DNA from: Heterobilharzia americana
Taxonomy: Eukaryota; Platyhelminthes; Trematoda; Strigeidida; Schistosomatidae
NCBI GenBank assembly: GCA_944470555.2
Contig: OX104131.1
Span: forward strand, 18,096,515 to 18,160,514
Direction: 5' to 3'
DNA: 64,000 bases
The position numbers and the translations under genes are program-made. Positions within the stretch are counted from its first letter, which is position 1. Each line of letters starts with the position of its first letter. Below the pieces are notes generated by a model, which worked only from the letters and a program-made list of their open reading frames with translations, made no database searches and was not told the DNA's origin. Shown piece after piece: positions 1-11,974 of this stretch.

Positions 1-1168
1 ACTTGATTAAACAAATGAAGCATTTTCAACCTGTATGATGTTTATAGAGGACATTTGCCGACCTTGATCTCTTCTGACTGGGGAGGGGGGGGGTACCAGT
101 AGCAGCCTATCCTTTTTTGTAAAAAAAATTGGAGGTTGACCTTTATGACTGTTGTCATCTATTGATCTATGCTGATGAGCTAATGTCTGGCTGATTTCCA
201 GTTGGTCAATCTCTTTTTGGCAGCCCTTATGTAGGGATCGATGCCTACGAATGTATTGATTCCCATTTAATTGGAGAACCATGTTTCCAGGAAATCTCTC
301 ACCACTTTTCAGCTTGTTGTTGTAGTTTTTCCACGTTTTCCCAATCGAAGTTGTGGTTCCGCTTATGTACATGCATCGATATCAATAATAATATCTTGTA
401 TCATTTGACTGCAATGTTATTCTCATAAATTCTTTCGGCTATCCGACCACTCGATTGACTAACATACTTATGTTCATAGTCTTTGCACCTAAGGTTATAG
501 AGCATATTTGTCCCGTTTTCTTTTGGTGATGGATGCTTTAACTGGGATAATATGTTGTTCAGGGATTTGGTTAGTTTGTATGCCACGCTGAAACTGAATG
601 GATAAAGTGATCGGTCGATAGTTTCTGAGACATCTTTAGATGTATGGTAAAGTGATTCTTTCTGTAGTCTAAGACAATTTTCCTTCTGCATGTTCCGTTG
701 ACATACATCTCTCGATGAAGTTGGTTAAGTGGATAATTATTGGTTCTGGAAACTGTAAAGGTGGTTTTCTTTCGACTTCTACAGTTGAGTGCTGTAATGA
801 GTTGTGATATCGATACAGTGTAGATGAACACAACCACAACTTCGGTTGGTACTACGTGGAAATACCACGTCAAGCAAGCTTTAAAAAAAGAGAGCGATCC
901 ACAGATACGTGGACACTGACCCTTATATACGAACTACTACAAAGGGATCAGATAATTGGAAATCAGCCGAGCAAACCAATAACCAAACATTAAATCAACA
1001 GCAGAGATCAATAGATGACAACAGTCATAAAGATCAACCTCTGATAATGAAGAAAGAAAGACAGGCCACTCCAACTCCCAGTCACCCAACCAGTAGAGAT
1101 CAAGGTCGGCAAATGTCCTCTATAAACATTCATACAGGTTGAAAATGCTTCATTTGTTTAATCAAGTA
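1..1168 (-). mobile_element. Penelope-like element fragment inside an inverted repeat
   Basis: The two ends are inverted repeats: about 1-220 matches the reverse complement of about 935-1168, and the outermost 38 bases are almost perfect. On the minus strand between 400 and 870 a broken reading frame shows a GIY-YIG-type endonuclease region: a cysteine cluster (NLRCKDYEHKYVSQSSGR) followed by an E-R-I-Y-E-N-N-x-A-V-K stretch, where intact Penelope-like elements have a Y-x-G-Q-T-G-R core. The frame has shifts and no full ORF. Inverted terminal copies are compatible with the pLTR arrangement of Penelope-like elements. The element may extend left of the window. Confidence 0.6.
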
Positions 1169-1592
1169 AATGTGAATGAAGTTACCTGACCGGATGATAA
1201 AACTTCCAAGAAGAAACCTTAAGTCTCAAACAAACCAGGAAATTATCACTTTAATCAGTATTTAGAACCTGAGCACTGCATTAGTTGTTGTCTACCTATC
1301 AAGTTATTTGTATAATCTACTTCTGCAGGAGTTAGAAGTATTTAATCAGCTTAGTTTTAATGTCGTTGACTTCAGCATTCAATTGTATGGCTTTAATCCC
1401 AGAAGAATGCACTTATTCCTCATGGTTTCATGTGTTTAATTGAAAACATGTCATATCTAGTTTACTAACTTCATTTTATCGATAAACTCTAAGAAACGCT
1501 TAGATATTTTACTGATGTGTTTAATACGCTTCATAAACAAACTTGTCTTCCATTACTTATCTTCTTTCTCTATCCCTTTTGTTCTCTGTTAG

Positions 1593-1900
1593 TGATAATC
1601 ATTCTATGGATGATGAAGATGACGATGTTGGTATCGATTTATTCGATTTAGATCATTCCGATTCATCACTGAATAATCCCGGTGATGGTATGCTTGAAAT
1701 GCAGCAACATCAAATCCACCATCATCATCATCAACAACAACAACAACAAATACATAAGGATCAAATCAGAACTGGTATTGGTACAACAAATGATGGAGAT
1801 GATGATGAAATGAAACAAGAGATGAATTGTCTAACTAAGGTTAAATTGTCTCCAAGTCAAGTCGATATGAATCTGGGTATTTCACAAACATATCCTTTCG
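1593..1900 (+). CDS. Gene 1 (tandem DUF3504 protein), first visible coding exon
   Basis: A pyrimidine-rich tract ending in TTAG precedes the exon, and a GTAATT donor follows. The likely start is the ATG at 1606, followed by a very acidic stretch (MDDEDDDVGIDLFDLD), then a His/Gln-rich run and a second acidic patch. The exon ends in phase 1; the last base G joins GA at 8412 to make a Gly codon, which supports the junction. An upstream exon with an earlier start cannot be excluded because the reading frame is open through the acceptor. The acidic and poly-His/Gln composition resembles an activation-type disordered region, but no domain is recognisable. Confidence 0.7.
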
Positions 1901-2134
1901 GTAATTAATTATGTATATTATGATTCTCTGCGTCGATATTTTGTTATTTTCGTTGTAGTCAGTTCTTTGTGTACTTCTTTCAGCTATTTCAGAGGTGAAA
2001 TATCAGAGAAGTCTTTGATAGATTGCTAGGCTGCTATCGGGTGGTTACTGTTGATGTTTAATGATGGATTAAATTGTGAATTATCATCAATGCACATTTT
2101 TTGGAGTTGTTAGTTTATTGATCTCTATAGAGTT

Positions 2135-2250
2135 GAATTTTAACCAATTGGCTATGGGTTCGATCCCCACTCCACCTACTGAGGTTTGGCTAGCTAAACA
2201 ATATCATCAACTCTTACACAATAAGTATGTATGCGACTTACTGTGTAGTA
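2135..2250 (+). repeat. tRNA-headed SINE (family S3), degraded copy
   Basis: A B-box-like GGGTTCGATCC lies downstream of an A-box-like ACCAATTGGCTA, followed by a TGAGGTTTGG block and a CACAATAAGTATG block. The same order of blocks recurs at 11.43, 12.94, 14.6, 30.66, 33.6 and 36.15 kb. It sits in intron 1 of gene 1. Confidence 0.5.
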
Positions 2251-2335
2251 AAGTAACCTGTGTATGGTTAATAATATACATTGATTGTTGTGAATATGCA
2301 TTTTCAGTCTATTTTGATTTTTCATTTTAACTATC

Positions 2336-2710
2336 TGAGAGGTAGCCGTGTTTTTCGCAGACTAGTATTGATTCTAGGTGATGATTGAAAGTGAAATCAA
2401 AATCTCAACTATGGTTGAACTCGAACCAGTGGCCTCTGGGTTCTCGGCCCAGTACTTTGCCAATTGAGCTACGATGTTTGACTGCTGACCAGATTTTTAT
2501 TTCACTTCAATCATCAAAGGTTTTGCCCGACTACTAAGTGAATTCATGACGCGTTACTATCGCTTGATTGTACTCACACTAGCTGTCTAATCAGGACTTC
2601 TCATTCCAATCCAAATCTAACTGAATTAGAGAGGGGGAGCATCACATATTGATTATCATTTTGACTATGTGAGATACCTGTGGTTTGTCAGACTATTATT
2701 GATGCTGGTT
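2336..2710. repeat. tRNA-headed SINE (family S4), inverted arrangement
   Basis: A minus-strand tRNA-like head (TAGCTCAATTGGC A box, GGTTCGAGT B box) lies at about 2410-2475. It is flanked by GATGATTGAAAGTGAAAT-type sequence on one side and its inverse (ATTTCACTTCAATCATC) on the other. The same modules recur at 27.17-27.43, 27.60 and 42.85-43.13 kb. Sequence around 2545-2570 (GACGCGTTACTATCGCTTGA) recurs inverted at about 27.27 kb, showing it belongs to the repeat unit. Confidence 0.5.
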
Positions 2711-3059
2711 TGTTTTCGTTCACGTCTCTTGCTCGGTTTTTACATCAAACATATTACATTACCCTTCCGGTCATAACTCCATCCCCGTCACCTTATGTGT
2801 CGTGGTTGGTTATCTGAAAAGGAACCATCTATCTCGAGATGTGGCTGAAGTTTTCGGGATATATCCTACTTGATGAATATTATGGCTCGGTGTTTGGTTC
2901 TTGATTTCCATCCCATTGGAGCTTCTGTAGGAGACTTGTAGTCTGATACAGCTTCCTTTGGGGTCATATGATAAGTGAGTCAGGACTGGTGTATTATGTC
3001 CTACCTAACCACTAATCTTAAGCAGTGCTTTCATGAGTCTGTCCACAAGTGTTTCTGAT

Positions 3060-3260
3060 TTGTCATTGATGATGTAGTGGTTCACAAAACTTTTGAATTT
3101 CTTTCTGTTGGCAGTATTTCTCAAATTGATCTGACCTAAACTGGGGAACGTCATTGGAAACAACGGTTTTCAGTAAGTTGTGACTGAAGAAATTGGTAGA
3201 AAAGATTTGTGATGCAATGTACTTTTTAGTGGGTCTTGGACCATTTAGAAAATCCATCAA
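3060..3260 (-). mobile_element. Ty3/gypsy-type integrase remnant (weak)
   Basis: A 65-residue minus-strand frame contains a VVSNDVPQFRSDQFEKYC stretch, which resembles the integrase-core block V-S-D-N-G-x-Q-F-x-S-x-x-F-x-x-F-C of LTR retrotransposons, followed by a PLHHQ end where P-Y-H-P-Q would be expected. Asn-Asp appears in place of Asp-Asn, so the motif is decayed. No LTRs or other pol parts were recognised around it. Confidence 0.4.
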
Positions 3261-3261
3261 A

Positions 3262-4857
3262 TAAAACTAAATAAAGTATTAGAAAAAACTGGTCCAGCAA
3301 AATGAACCGGGATGCGCGTATATGATCGTTCTTGGCATGACCAAAGATCCTGAGGTAACCTTAATGTATGTTAACCAACTTGTCGACATTGCCGACGTAT
3401 CCTGAAAGTCAAGGTTTAGTTCATTCATACGTGATGAATATGCATAACTATCTGCGAGCAATCAGTTTCTTTTATTTAACTCCTGAGTGACCAGCATGAC
3501 ACTGACATAGAAGTTTATCGCTAAGTAACTTAGGTACGATAATTTAATCTCAGAACATAAAACAGTCGGTTATTGTGCAGAAAGAATGTTGTAACTCATC
3601 ATTGGAAGTTTTTTAATCGGTCACTGACTGATGATAAAGTCGATCGACCCTTATCAAAATTTCATTTTTTTTTGGACATTGGCTGTAGTCATTAGAATAA
3701 AGCATTAGATTGCATAATCTCTTCTATAGAAACTATCGCTATGATGATTTTTCTGTTCTAATCTATGTTAGTTAGTTAGTTAGTTATCAGAAGGCGAGAT
3801 TGCGTTCACTAAACTCACTTGTGCATCTATATTGAATTCTGAACTTATATCACAGTAATATCAGCGTCCACGTTTATACAGTCTATTTGCTTGATGATGA
3901 GAAATGCCAGAGTATGACGCAAAAATGGATGACATAAACTTTTGATTTACCAGAAGCGTAAAACTCTAGTCATAGATCAGCTCTTTGAATTAGCGTAGAG
4001 CAAAAAAACAGCTTGGAATTTTCTTTTCCATTCGACTATGTTTTTCCTTTCTGTAGGGGTCAGTATTCAGAATACATGGATAATTATTGACTTTTCTATG
4101 ACATAAGAAAAAAAAAGGTGCAGTAAGATTGCACAAATTTCTTACGCGGAAACATCTACCACTATGATGATTGCTAAATGGAGATCATAGCACATGAGTG
4201 ACAGACGTTGAGTTAAGCATTTGAACTCCCATGGCACATTTGACTTAACATTTCCATGGAACGTCTTCACAAAACAATACTCACTGGTGGATACTGGTAA
4301 TTGTTGTACTCTGTAGAAAGATGTATAACCTTTTCCTCAATTCATGTGACTGGCTAACTATTACTACTTTTTCAAAATATGGGCAAGTATGGTGTCTTTC
4401 AGTTGCTGGAAGATCTCTGTAACAATTTTTACATTGAACGACGACCAAATGTGCGTCCTAAAGAAACCATGGTGTACGTTGGTTGTTAAACATTTCCTGC
4501 GCTCAGAGGCTGATAACTTTTTAGAGGTACTCATTGACTAGATCGGCTATGACAGAACATTTACTACCATTAAAAAGATCTACTGCTGGTAAATAGTGAT
4601 GGTATTAACTCCAGCACCACATCAAGAGTACGGTTGAGAAATTAGTATAAATTTGAATCACACCATTTGATTTTCTTTTAATGATGACAGTAGGTGCTAT
4701 GCTACCCAAGCAGAGTAATGACGCCTTACTATTCTAAACGTTCTGGTTTTTCTTCTCCTAGTGACAGTAATAATTCAACAGTTGGTCGTTTTGGTCAAAA
4801 GACAAGAGTTGCGTTCTTATTCATATGAAGTGTTATTTCCATCATATTGCAGCAGTG
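3262..4857. other. Intron 1 sequence, no gene or named repeat recognised
   Basis: A+T-rich sequence inside intron 1 of gene 1 with short homopolymers and a GTTA tandem near 3770-3785. I see no long open frame, splice-consistent exon or element that matches the other repeats in the window. Confidence 0.5.
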
Positions 4858-7465
4858 TATTATTTGTCCCTTGGGTTCCTAATGGAATATAGGGTTTCAG
4901 TAGCATGTCTCCAATGCGCTCTCTTCTCTGAAATCTTTTCAACCTGGCTCCACGACAGCCCACAACCTCTCATTTCCTCCTCACACGATCTCCTCCATGT
5001 CACCCTCTGCTCACAAACCCAACTCGTCGTTTCGCATCTGGGTTCCACTCGAGTGCTTTGCCTGATGCGTGATGTCACCAGTCGGCCTTCTCAGTGCATG
5101 CCCAATCCATCTCCACTTACACTTACACTTCCTTCCACTACATATTTGTTGGGTGATAGGTTCTTGGTTGGTTGGTTGGTTGGCAGCCAGCCAGCCAGCC
5201 AGCTAGAGTTCCTTGTTGCCTATTCTTATTGTTCTGGCCATCTGATGTTCAGTAGCGAGCCAGCGTAGATGGCAGTTGTTGATGAATATCTGTAGTTTAT
5301 TGGAAATGCTTTTCGTAACGCGTCGGCAAGTCTCTGAAGCATACAGAAGCACTGACTTGACTGATGTTGGTGTTGAGAATCCGGATGTTGTTCACGCGTT
5401 ATGCTGAGTGCAGTGCAGTGCAGAAGATCTCCACACTGTTTTCAGGTTAATGAAGGCCTATCTTATTATCTTTCCTATCCTGTCTGGCTTTGACGTCCTC
5501 ATCTGTGCCTGTGACACCACCTGTAGTTGAAGGGATACTGCCTACATAGGTGAAATAGGCTACTTCTTTTAAGTTTCTCTCGTTGATGGTGATTGGAGTT
5601 TGTTGTTGTTGTTGGTGGGGTGTTGGTTGGGTATCATGATCACCTCTGTCTTCTCTATATTCACTTGAAGTCCCGTCTTCCTTCGCTGCCCTGCCTCACC
5701 TCTTCTGTCAACTTGTTAGTTTTCGCCTGTAGATCTTCGAGTTTGTGTGACAAGACATTAGACACAAGTCATCGTTGGCGAAACCCAAATCTCCTTCTGG
5801 GGTCTTTTCATCGGTCCAACCAGCGTATGCCCATCTTCTCACTCCTCACTGTTTGTTACATGATCGAGTCCAGTCGACCACAATGAGGAATATGATGGGT
5901 GATAGTAGGTGGCAGCCTTGTTTACTCCTGTTTTCACTTCACTTCAAAAGCATCAGTGAGTTTCCGATTGTGAATTAGTTGGCTGGCATGTGGTGTCTTC
6001 ATATAGTTGTTGAATGAGATTGATAAAGGTTTGTGGTATTCCGTGGTATTGAAGCAGTTTCCAAATTACTTGTCGATCGACGCTGTCAAAGGCCTTCTCA
6101 AAATCGATGAAGTTGGGGTAGAGTTGAGTTGACTACCATTCTATACTCCCTTCTATGATGATGCGTAGTGTAGCTTTACAATTTGATCCACACATGATTT
6201 GTACTTCCTAAAGCCATCTAGCCAGCTTGTTCCCGTCATAGTTTTGAATCCACTGCATCCTTTAGTCTCTCCAGGATGATGCGGCTTAATATTTTGCTTG
6301 CTTTGGGTGGGTGGACAGGAGAGTGATTGCGCGCCAGTTGTTGCAAACACTGAGGTCTCCCTTCTTCGACAGTTTGACAAGGTATCCCTTCTTCCAATCA
6401 GTAGGCAGGTACCTTCTCTTCCTTCCACACCTTCTGCAATAGTGGTGTGGTGTGAGCATGTCCGCTGCTGTTGTCTCTGCATCTGTTTTCAGTGCTTCTG
6501 GCGGGATTCCATCTGGTCGTGCTGCTTTCCCACATTTCAGTAGCTTTATGGCGTTCAGGACTTCCATTTTTGTTGGAGGATTTGTGTTCACTTGTAGTTC
6601 AGCGGTTGGGCTGCAGGTGATATTTCTGGAGGAAGTGCAGGTGGTGATGGTGGTGGTCGATTGAAGAGCTTCTTGAAGTGGTCGGCCCATCGTTTCCTTT
6701 GTTTCTCTTCTTTGGTAATTAAATTTCCATCATCATCTTTTATTGGTTTCATCTGTGTTGATCTCTTTCCAGATGGCAACCTAGTTATTTGATACAATGT
6801 TGTCAGGTCTGTGTCTCTCCTACCTGCAGCCTGTTCTGCTTCACTTGCCAGTGTTTCGTAGAAGTGTCTTTTTTCTTTGCGCACACTCTTCTTCACTTCC
6901 TTGTCCAGTCTAGTGTTTTATACATTGTGTTCAGTTCCTCTTGTCGTTGAGCATCCTTGCACTGCACTGGTTTATCTTCTGCTTCATCATCCTCCTCTCC
7001 CTCCTCTGTATCCGTCGGGATTCATTCCTTATCTTCTTTCTTTTTCCTTCCTAATACGACTGTGCAGGTTTCTTTCCACATCTCTTTCAAAGACTTCCAG
7101 TGTTCTTCCACACAGGTTTTTTCAGGGATGTTGCCTGATATCTGGCATTTTGTCTTGATGGCTGCCGTGAAGATGTGTTCTGTAGTTTCATCCTTCAGTT
7201 TCCGAGTGTTGTACTTGAACTGTGGTCTATCACCAGTTTCCTTGAAGGCTTTTAACTTGATTTGGAATGTTCCTTGCACTAGATAGTGAGTGGTGTGAAC
7301 CTACATGTGCTCCTCTTCTTGACCTTGTGTCAAGTAGGTTGCGTCTCCACTTTCTGGAGATTGAGATAAAGTCGATCTGATTTTCACTGTAGTGTGTTCA
7401 TCTGATGAAATCCATGTCATTGCAACAGTATAGGCCAGGGTTAACTGCTGATATGTGGCTGGCTA
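4858..7465 (-). mobile_element. RTE-like retrotransposon, family B (longest copy, decayed)
   Basis: Read on the minus strand it runs from the end of an APE-type endonuclease (a NQIDFISISRKW block near 7370) through a reverse transcriptase start (GIPPEALK near 6480, WKKGYLVKL near 6390, FEKAFDSVDR near 6090) to a C-terminal R-W-x-G-H type region and a stop after a RNPRDK-type end, with an ATTATT-facing tail at about 4858. Frameshifts and stops are spread throughout and the 5' end is truncated. A Gln-coding CAA run near 5605 marks the site where other copies carry a long CAC/CAA microsatellite. SR2-like schistosome RTE elements are the closest known type; the exact family name is not assigned. 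Confidence 0.8.
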
Positions 7466-8411
7466 TAGTGCATTACGCACGGGTTTTTTTCGGGGGGTGG
7501 TTTCCGCAAGTTATCAAAGGCAACTAAGGTCATCAGATTCAGTTTTGTATTCCTAAAGGAGGAGGCACCATCGAAAAATGTGGCATCTCAGACTGCAACT
7601 GAACAGTTCTTCTGCCTTGTGACCATCTTATCCACTTGTAGCAGGTTGTATATTTTCCTGAATAAGGGGACAATCGAACAATAAGCTTCTGGATCTGAAT
7701 ATAATATGGGTTGTTATATCAATTCACCAATGTTCAGGACGACTGTTGATGCAGAATTTGTGACACTTTTACTCGGCAGTGATACTGAGTTATTTTATCG
7801 GATCAGTTACTGGCTAATAACGGAGGTTCGTAGTTCAGTTTTTTGTGTGATCTTCGAAGAAGGTGACGCGATACCGTAGTGTACACAAATGGAGTTTAGA
7901 GATTCATAGTTTTCTAATAAGTAAAAACTTGCTTTCTCTGATCTGTTGATATGAAAAGCAAATTCGCTTTTTTTATGTACATACTTCTCATTTTCAAAGC
8001 CTGATTAACTGTAATTCGTATGTTCTCTATCATTTTACTGTTTCAAGATGAGATTATGTTTATAAAGACTTTTGTAGGTATCAGTTGGTTATCTCAATAT
8101 CTTATCTTGGACGGAGCGATTCGTTTAAATTGTCACTTGCCAACATTTTTTAGATAGAGGTCCAGGTGACGGTTAATACTCGTATTTTATGTGTTTCAAA
8201 GTTATGTCAAGTTTATGTAAGGCATACTTGAATCACAAGTGTGTGATACATACTATGTTTAGTTTGCAAGTGATCAACCTCTTTAGAAACTACTAACTTT
8301 CTTACCAGAGTCTGTTTATGTATACCGAGAATTCACACGCTAAGTAGTATAGTTATGCCCATCTCTCGTTACCATTATTATTATTATCCTTTTTTATTCC
8401 TTTATTTCTAG
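7466..8411. other. Intron 1, 3' part
   Basis: A+T-rich sequence between the family B element and the exon 2 acceptor, with no recognised gene or repeat. The stretch just before 8412 is T-rich with a TTTCTAG acceptor. Confidence 0.5.
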
Positions 8412-8759
8412 GAGACATTATGCAAACACATGGGCAAACTTTATTCGACGTGACTAGTGGTCAATTGTTTCAACTACAACAGCAGCAGAATCCTCAACAA
8501 CAACTGAATGATTCATCAGAACTGCTATTCACCTCTTCCTTATCATGTGCTAATAGTGTCAACAGTGGTACTGTTGGCAGTGTAAATATTTCTTCACCGG
8601 CTGTTTTATTTGTGCCAGCCACATATACAACAGCTGCGCATAATCGTATAGAGTTGAATACTGCTGGTGCTGCTCCCGCTTCTTCTGCTTCTTCTAATCT
8701 CATTACAGGCTCTTCTATTTCTGCTGCTCTGCCTTTAGATGAGAATATGATAGATATTT
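8412..8759 (+). CDS. Gene 1, coding exon 2 (low-complexity region)
   Basis: TTTCTAG acceptor before it and GTGAGT donor after it. It enters in phase 1 (G from exon 1 plus GA = Gly) and leaves in phase 1 (T, completed by CA at 11975 to give Ser). The 116 residues are rich in Gln, Ser, Ala, Asn and Thr, with a short QLQQQQNPQQQ tract and an Ala/Ser run. No folded domain is recognised; this looks like a disordered spacer before the first DUF3504 domain. The frame stays open through the exon and closes soon after the donor, as expected of a real exon. Confidence 0.8.
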
Positions 8760-8929
8760 GTGAGTGATATATTGAGTTCTGAATGTCTTTTACACCACAT
8801 TTATACAGTTAACTCTCTGTCTATCTCTTTCTTTCTGTGTATATCTTTGGCATTAAGTTGATGCTTCACTATAAAAATGTATTCCAGGCTAGTAATGTAT
8901 CTATGTATATTCGCTGTAAAAGAGGAACT

Positions 8930-9570
8930 TCCACTATCAAACTGGACAATTCGGACCATCAAAATCACAAATGGCAATACCGTGGACGAGTATACTGCTC
9001 TATAGTTCACTCTGTCCTGTTATATGGCTGTGAGACATAGCCGTTATAAGTAGAAGGAGTTACAGGTTTTCATTCACAGGTGTCTTTTTACAGACAATTC
9101 ACTTAATGTGGTTGTGAACGTCTATTGACTGAGATGGTTTGGATGTGTGTTGCGCATGGCGGGCCACCGTCTACCTTGATATCCCATGCTAAGGGAAGTT
9201 GGATCAGATTGGAATAGGATCCAGTGTGGTCAAACTAAGACGTGGCACCACTAATCGATTAAGTCCCGGACTTTTGGTCTGAGTCGTTTGGGAAGATGTA
9301 GACTGCCTAGCCGGTGTTCCCGAGACCATAGGGATCAGCGGTTGAGGACTTTTGATGAGATGGCTCAAAATCAGTCACAAATGTGAAGATGTATTCACTC
9401 TTTGATTTGTTTGATTATCAACCTTAATTTTAAATTCACCCTTCCTCACATATCCCTTTGTCTACTTTGATATCGGTCTTTCTTATCCATTTGTCCTTTG
9501 CATATTACGGTGAAGTGTGTCAACCAGAACCGATAGACTTGTGAGCGATGTTCCACGTTGATTTCGCCTG
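8930..9570 (+). mobile_element. RTE-like retrotransposon, family A, 3' fragment
   Basis: A YCSIVHSVLLYGCET stretch followed by degraded Y-R-L-R-W-L-G-H-type and W-H-Q-type blocks matches the C-terminus of the family A ORF at 19.9-21.1 kb. It continues into the 3' untranslated part (CTACTTTGATATC and GTGAAGTGTG blocks) shared with 10.08-10.25 and 26.75-26.93 kb. Stops and shifts are present, so it is a dead copy. It lies in intron 2 of gene 1. Confidence 0.7.
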
Positions 9571-10074
9571 TCTGTCTATCTATCTGATAGTGAAGTCTAT
9601 GAGGAACGTTTCATACCACTTAAAATTCGATAGATGAATTCACCTGCACTCATACTAGTCTTGTCTCCAATTAGACCGTCTTGTAAAATGTCAGAGAATT
9701 ATCCACTAAACCAACTAGGCCATGATATACACTTTTTGTTCGAGTTGTTAGTAGAGTATAGAATTTCTCAAACAACACGAGCTTAAGGCAGGCACTCGAC
9801 TCTCAAGAAGTCGAATAAAGAATTCAAATTCCACTAAATAATCTACTGACGTTTTTCCATTCACGTGGTATTATCACTAACATCAAATAGCCGTCAATCC
9901 CATATAGGTGTGGATAAGAGATTTTAGTGCACAGAATTGCACACGATCTTTGCGACATATAACCAGCTTCATCAGCAGAAAGAAAATGAAGGGTGAATGA
10001 AAATATATACCTAGTTGTAATGATCCACTGAATAAGACAGACAAACAAACAAAATCAGCGTGGAATCTTGCACA
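9571..10074. other. Intron 2, unassigned
   Basis: A block near 9692-9722 (TTATCCACTAAACCAACTAGGCC) resembles the inverted tRNA-like head of the Sm-alpha SINEs. Nothing else is recognised. Confidence 0.35.
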
Positions 10075-11010
10075 CAGGTAGGTGAATCAGTTCAAGTTGA
10101 CACAGTAGTAAACAAAGAACAGACGGATAGAAAAGACTGACATCAAAGTAGACAGAGTTATATGACGGAATAAACAGTGTAAATATAAAGGATAGATTGG
10201 GTATTCAAGTTCTAGAAGACATCAAAGAGTGAATACATCTGCGCCACTGTGATTGATTTTCAACGATGAGTCCTCAACCACTGGTTCATCTCGTATCAGG
10301 AACCCCCAACCAGGTAGTTTACATCTCCCCTACATGACTCAGACTAACAGTCAGAGACTTTGTCGACTGGTGGCATGTGTGTTGACCTGACAACTCTGGA
10401 CGCTCTTTCAAACTAGTTTAGCTTCTGCTAGCACTGCACATCGAGGTAATCTGTGACTGGGCATGCACAGTAGCAGAAACCTTAGCTGACTTGCCTTCCT
10501 TGTCTAGTACTTTTCGCCTGAGCTCAAAACTGCTAACGTGGTGATCCCACTATATGCGAACAATGCCACGGAGACACATATGGTAAAAAAACCTGTAACT
10601 GCTTCACACCTACTTTTAATGGCTATGTCTTACAGCCGTATAACAGGAAAGAGCGGACTGCAGTGAAGTATACTCGTCTTTGATAAACAGATATATCTCG
10701 TCAGTCAGCGCTAGAGATGACACAAGTTGGCAAATGCCAAATGGGCTTTATCTATCTGAGCTGAGGTTTCGTCATTAACAAGCCTGTTCGGGCTAATCCA
10801 ACTCTTCAAGTAAATGAAGTGGTTGATGTATTCCTCCACTTCATTCTCTATCGTTAAACTATGAGTATTTGCAGACCAGTCTTAGAGAATCATCTTATAT
10901 TGGACAAATGGAAAACAGATGGCTCCACCTTAAACCACTATCAAGGTACCATCGCTTTTCTGCAACTTCTTCGATTGCAGTGTTGATCGAAGCAGGTTTC
11001 TTCAGTTTGA
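10075..11010 (-). mobile_element. RTE-like retrotransposon, family A, 3' portion
   Basis: The reverse complement carries the family A 3' untranslated block (10.08-10.23 kb), then the C-terminal coding region up to about the thumb. ACATCTGCGCCACTG at 10231 matches 19966 and 25744 exactly or nearly so. Many frameshifts. Confidence 0.7.
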
Positions 11011-11429
11011 AAGATACACTTCATTGATGCGTAGTGACAAAGAGTTCTTCTCAATTATATCTAATCACTGAGCATTAGAATTGTCTGCCATCGGATTTGT
11101 ACCTAATTTTTGAGTTCATAATACCTTAACATCTCGATCTCTGATTTCCGTAAAAGACGATTGTTGTAAGTGACTCCAAAGTCACAGATAAAAAGAATGA
11201 AACATTTTTCCTGCACACAAATGTTTTCCAGTGATTTTTCAGTAATGAAAGTATCCCAACTGCTTGTAACCAACCAACCGGCTTAAAAACTGTTATTTAA
11301 TGCATTGGTAACTGTTGAAAGCTTACACATTACAGACTCTAACAGTTAACTCCTTCACTTGTGTCAACTCTTCCTTAAGATTATTGGATCATTAATACTT
11401 TTTAAGGAAAGTAGTATCTCAGTTGATTT

Positions 11430-11790
11430 TGTGTGGAGCTGTGACCCATTGGTTTAAAAAGATGACTATGAACCAATTGTGGGTCGTGGGTTCGAACTCC
11501 ATTCCACTTTCCGAGGTTTGGACAACCAGGTAGGGTATTATTACTATTTGTCCTTTGAGTTCCTAGTGAGACATAGGTCTTCTGTAGCACGTCACCACTT
11601 CACTCTGATCTCTGCAATCTTTTCAACCTGGCTACACCACTGCCTACAAGCTTTCATTTCCTCTTCACACCATCTCCTCCATGTCACCATCAGCTGAGAT
11701 GCTTAACTCTTCGTTTCCCATTTGGGTTCCACTCGAAGGCCCTTACACAATAGGTATGACTCATTGCCCACTGCACGGATGTCCGTACAC
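11430..11790 (+). repeat. S3 SINE interrupted by an RTE family B fragment
   Basis: The S3 head (ACCAATTGTGGGTCGTGGGTTCGAACTCC region, about 11470-11500) and TGAGG-like/CAACCAGGTA block end at about 11535. The matching S3 tail (ACACAATAGGTATGACTCATTG) resumes at about 11737. The 200 bases between (11541-11742) are a minus-strand 3' fragment of family B, so the RTE copy landed inside an older SINE. Confidence 0.65.
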
Positions 11791-11974
11791 AAAGTGACTG
11801 AGTGCGTTTTGTTGGTTTCATTTTGGGTTAGATTTCAAAATGGATTATCGACGAGGCAGCTGGTGTTGTCGATGATGATCCTTGAATGTTGTATATATAA
11901 AATATATAAAATACTCGACAAACTGTGTTTACCTTTGGCTTTATTTTTTCCTGCTCATTTTCTTTGTTTTATAG

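Noticed and set aside
5593..7286. Several plus-strand frames across 5.6-7.3 kb
   Set aside because: They are antisense to the minus-strand RTE family B element, which explains the sequence.
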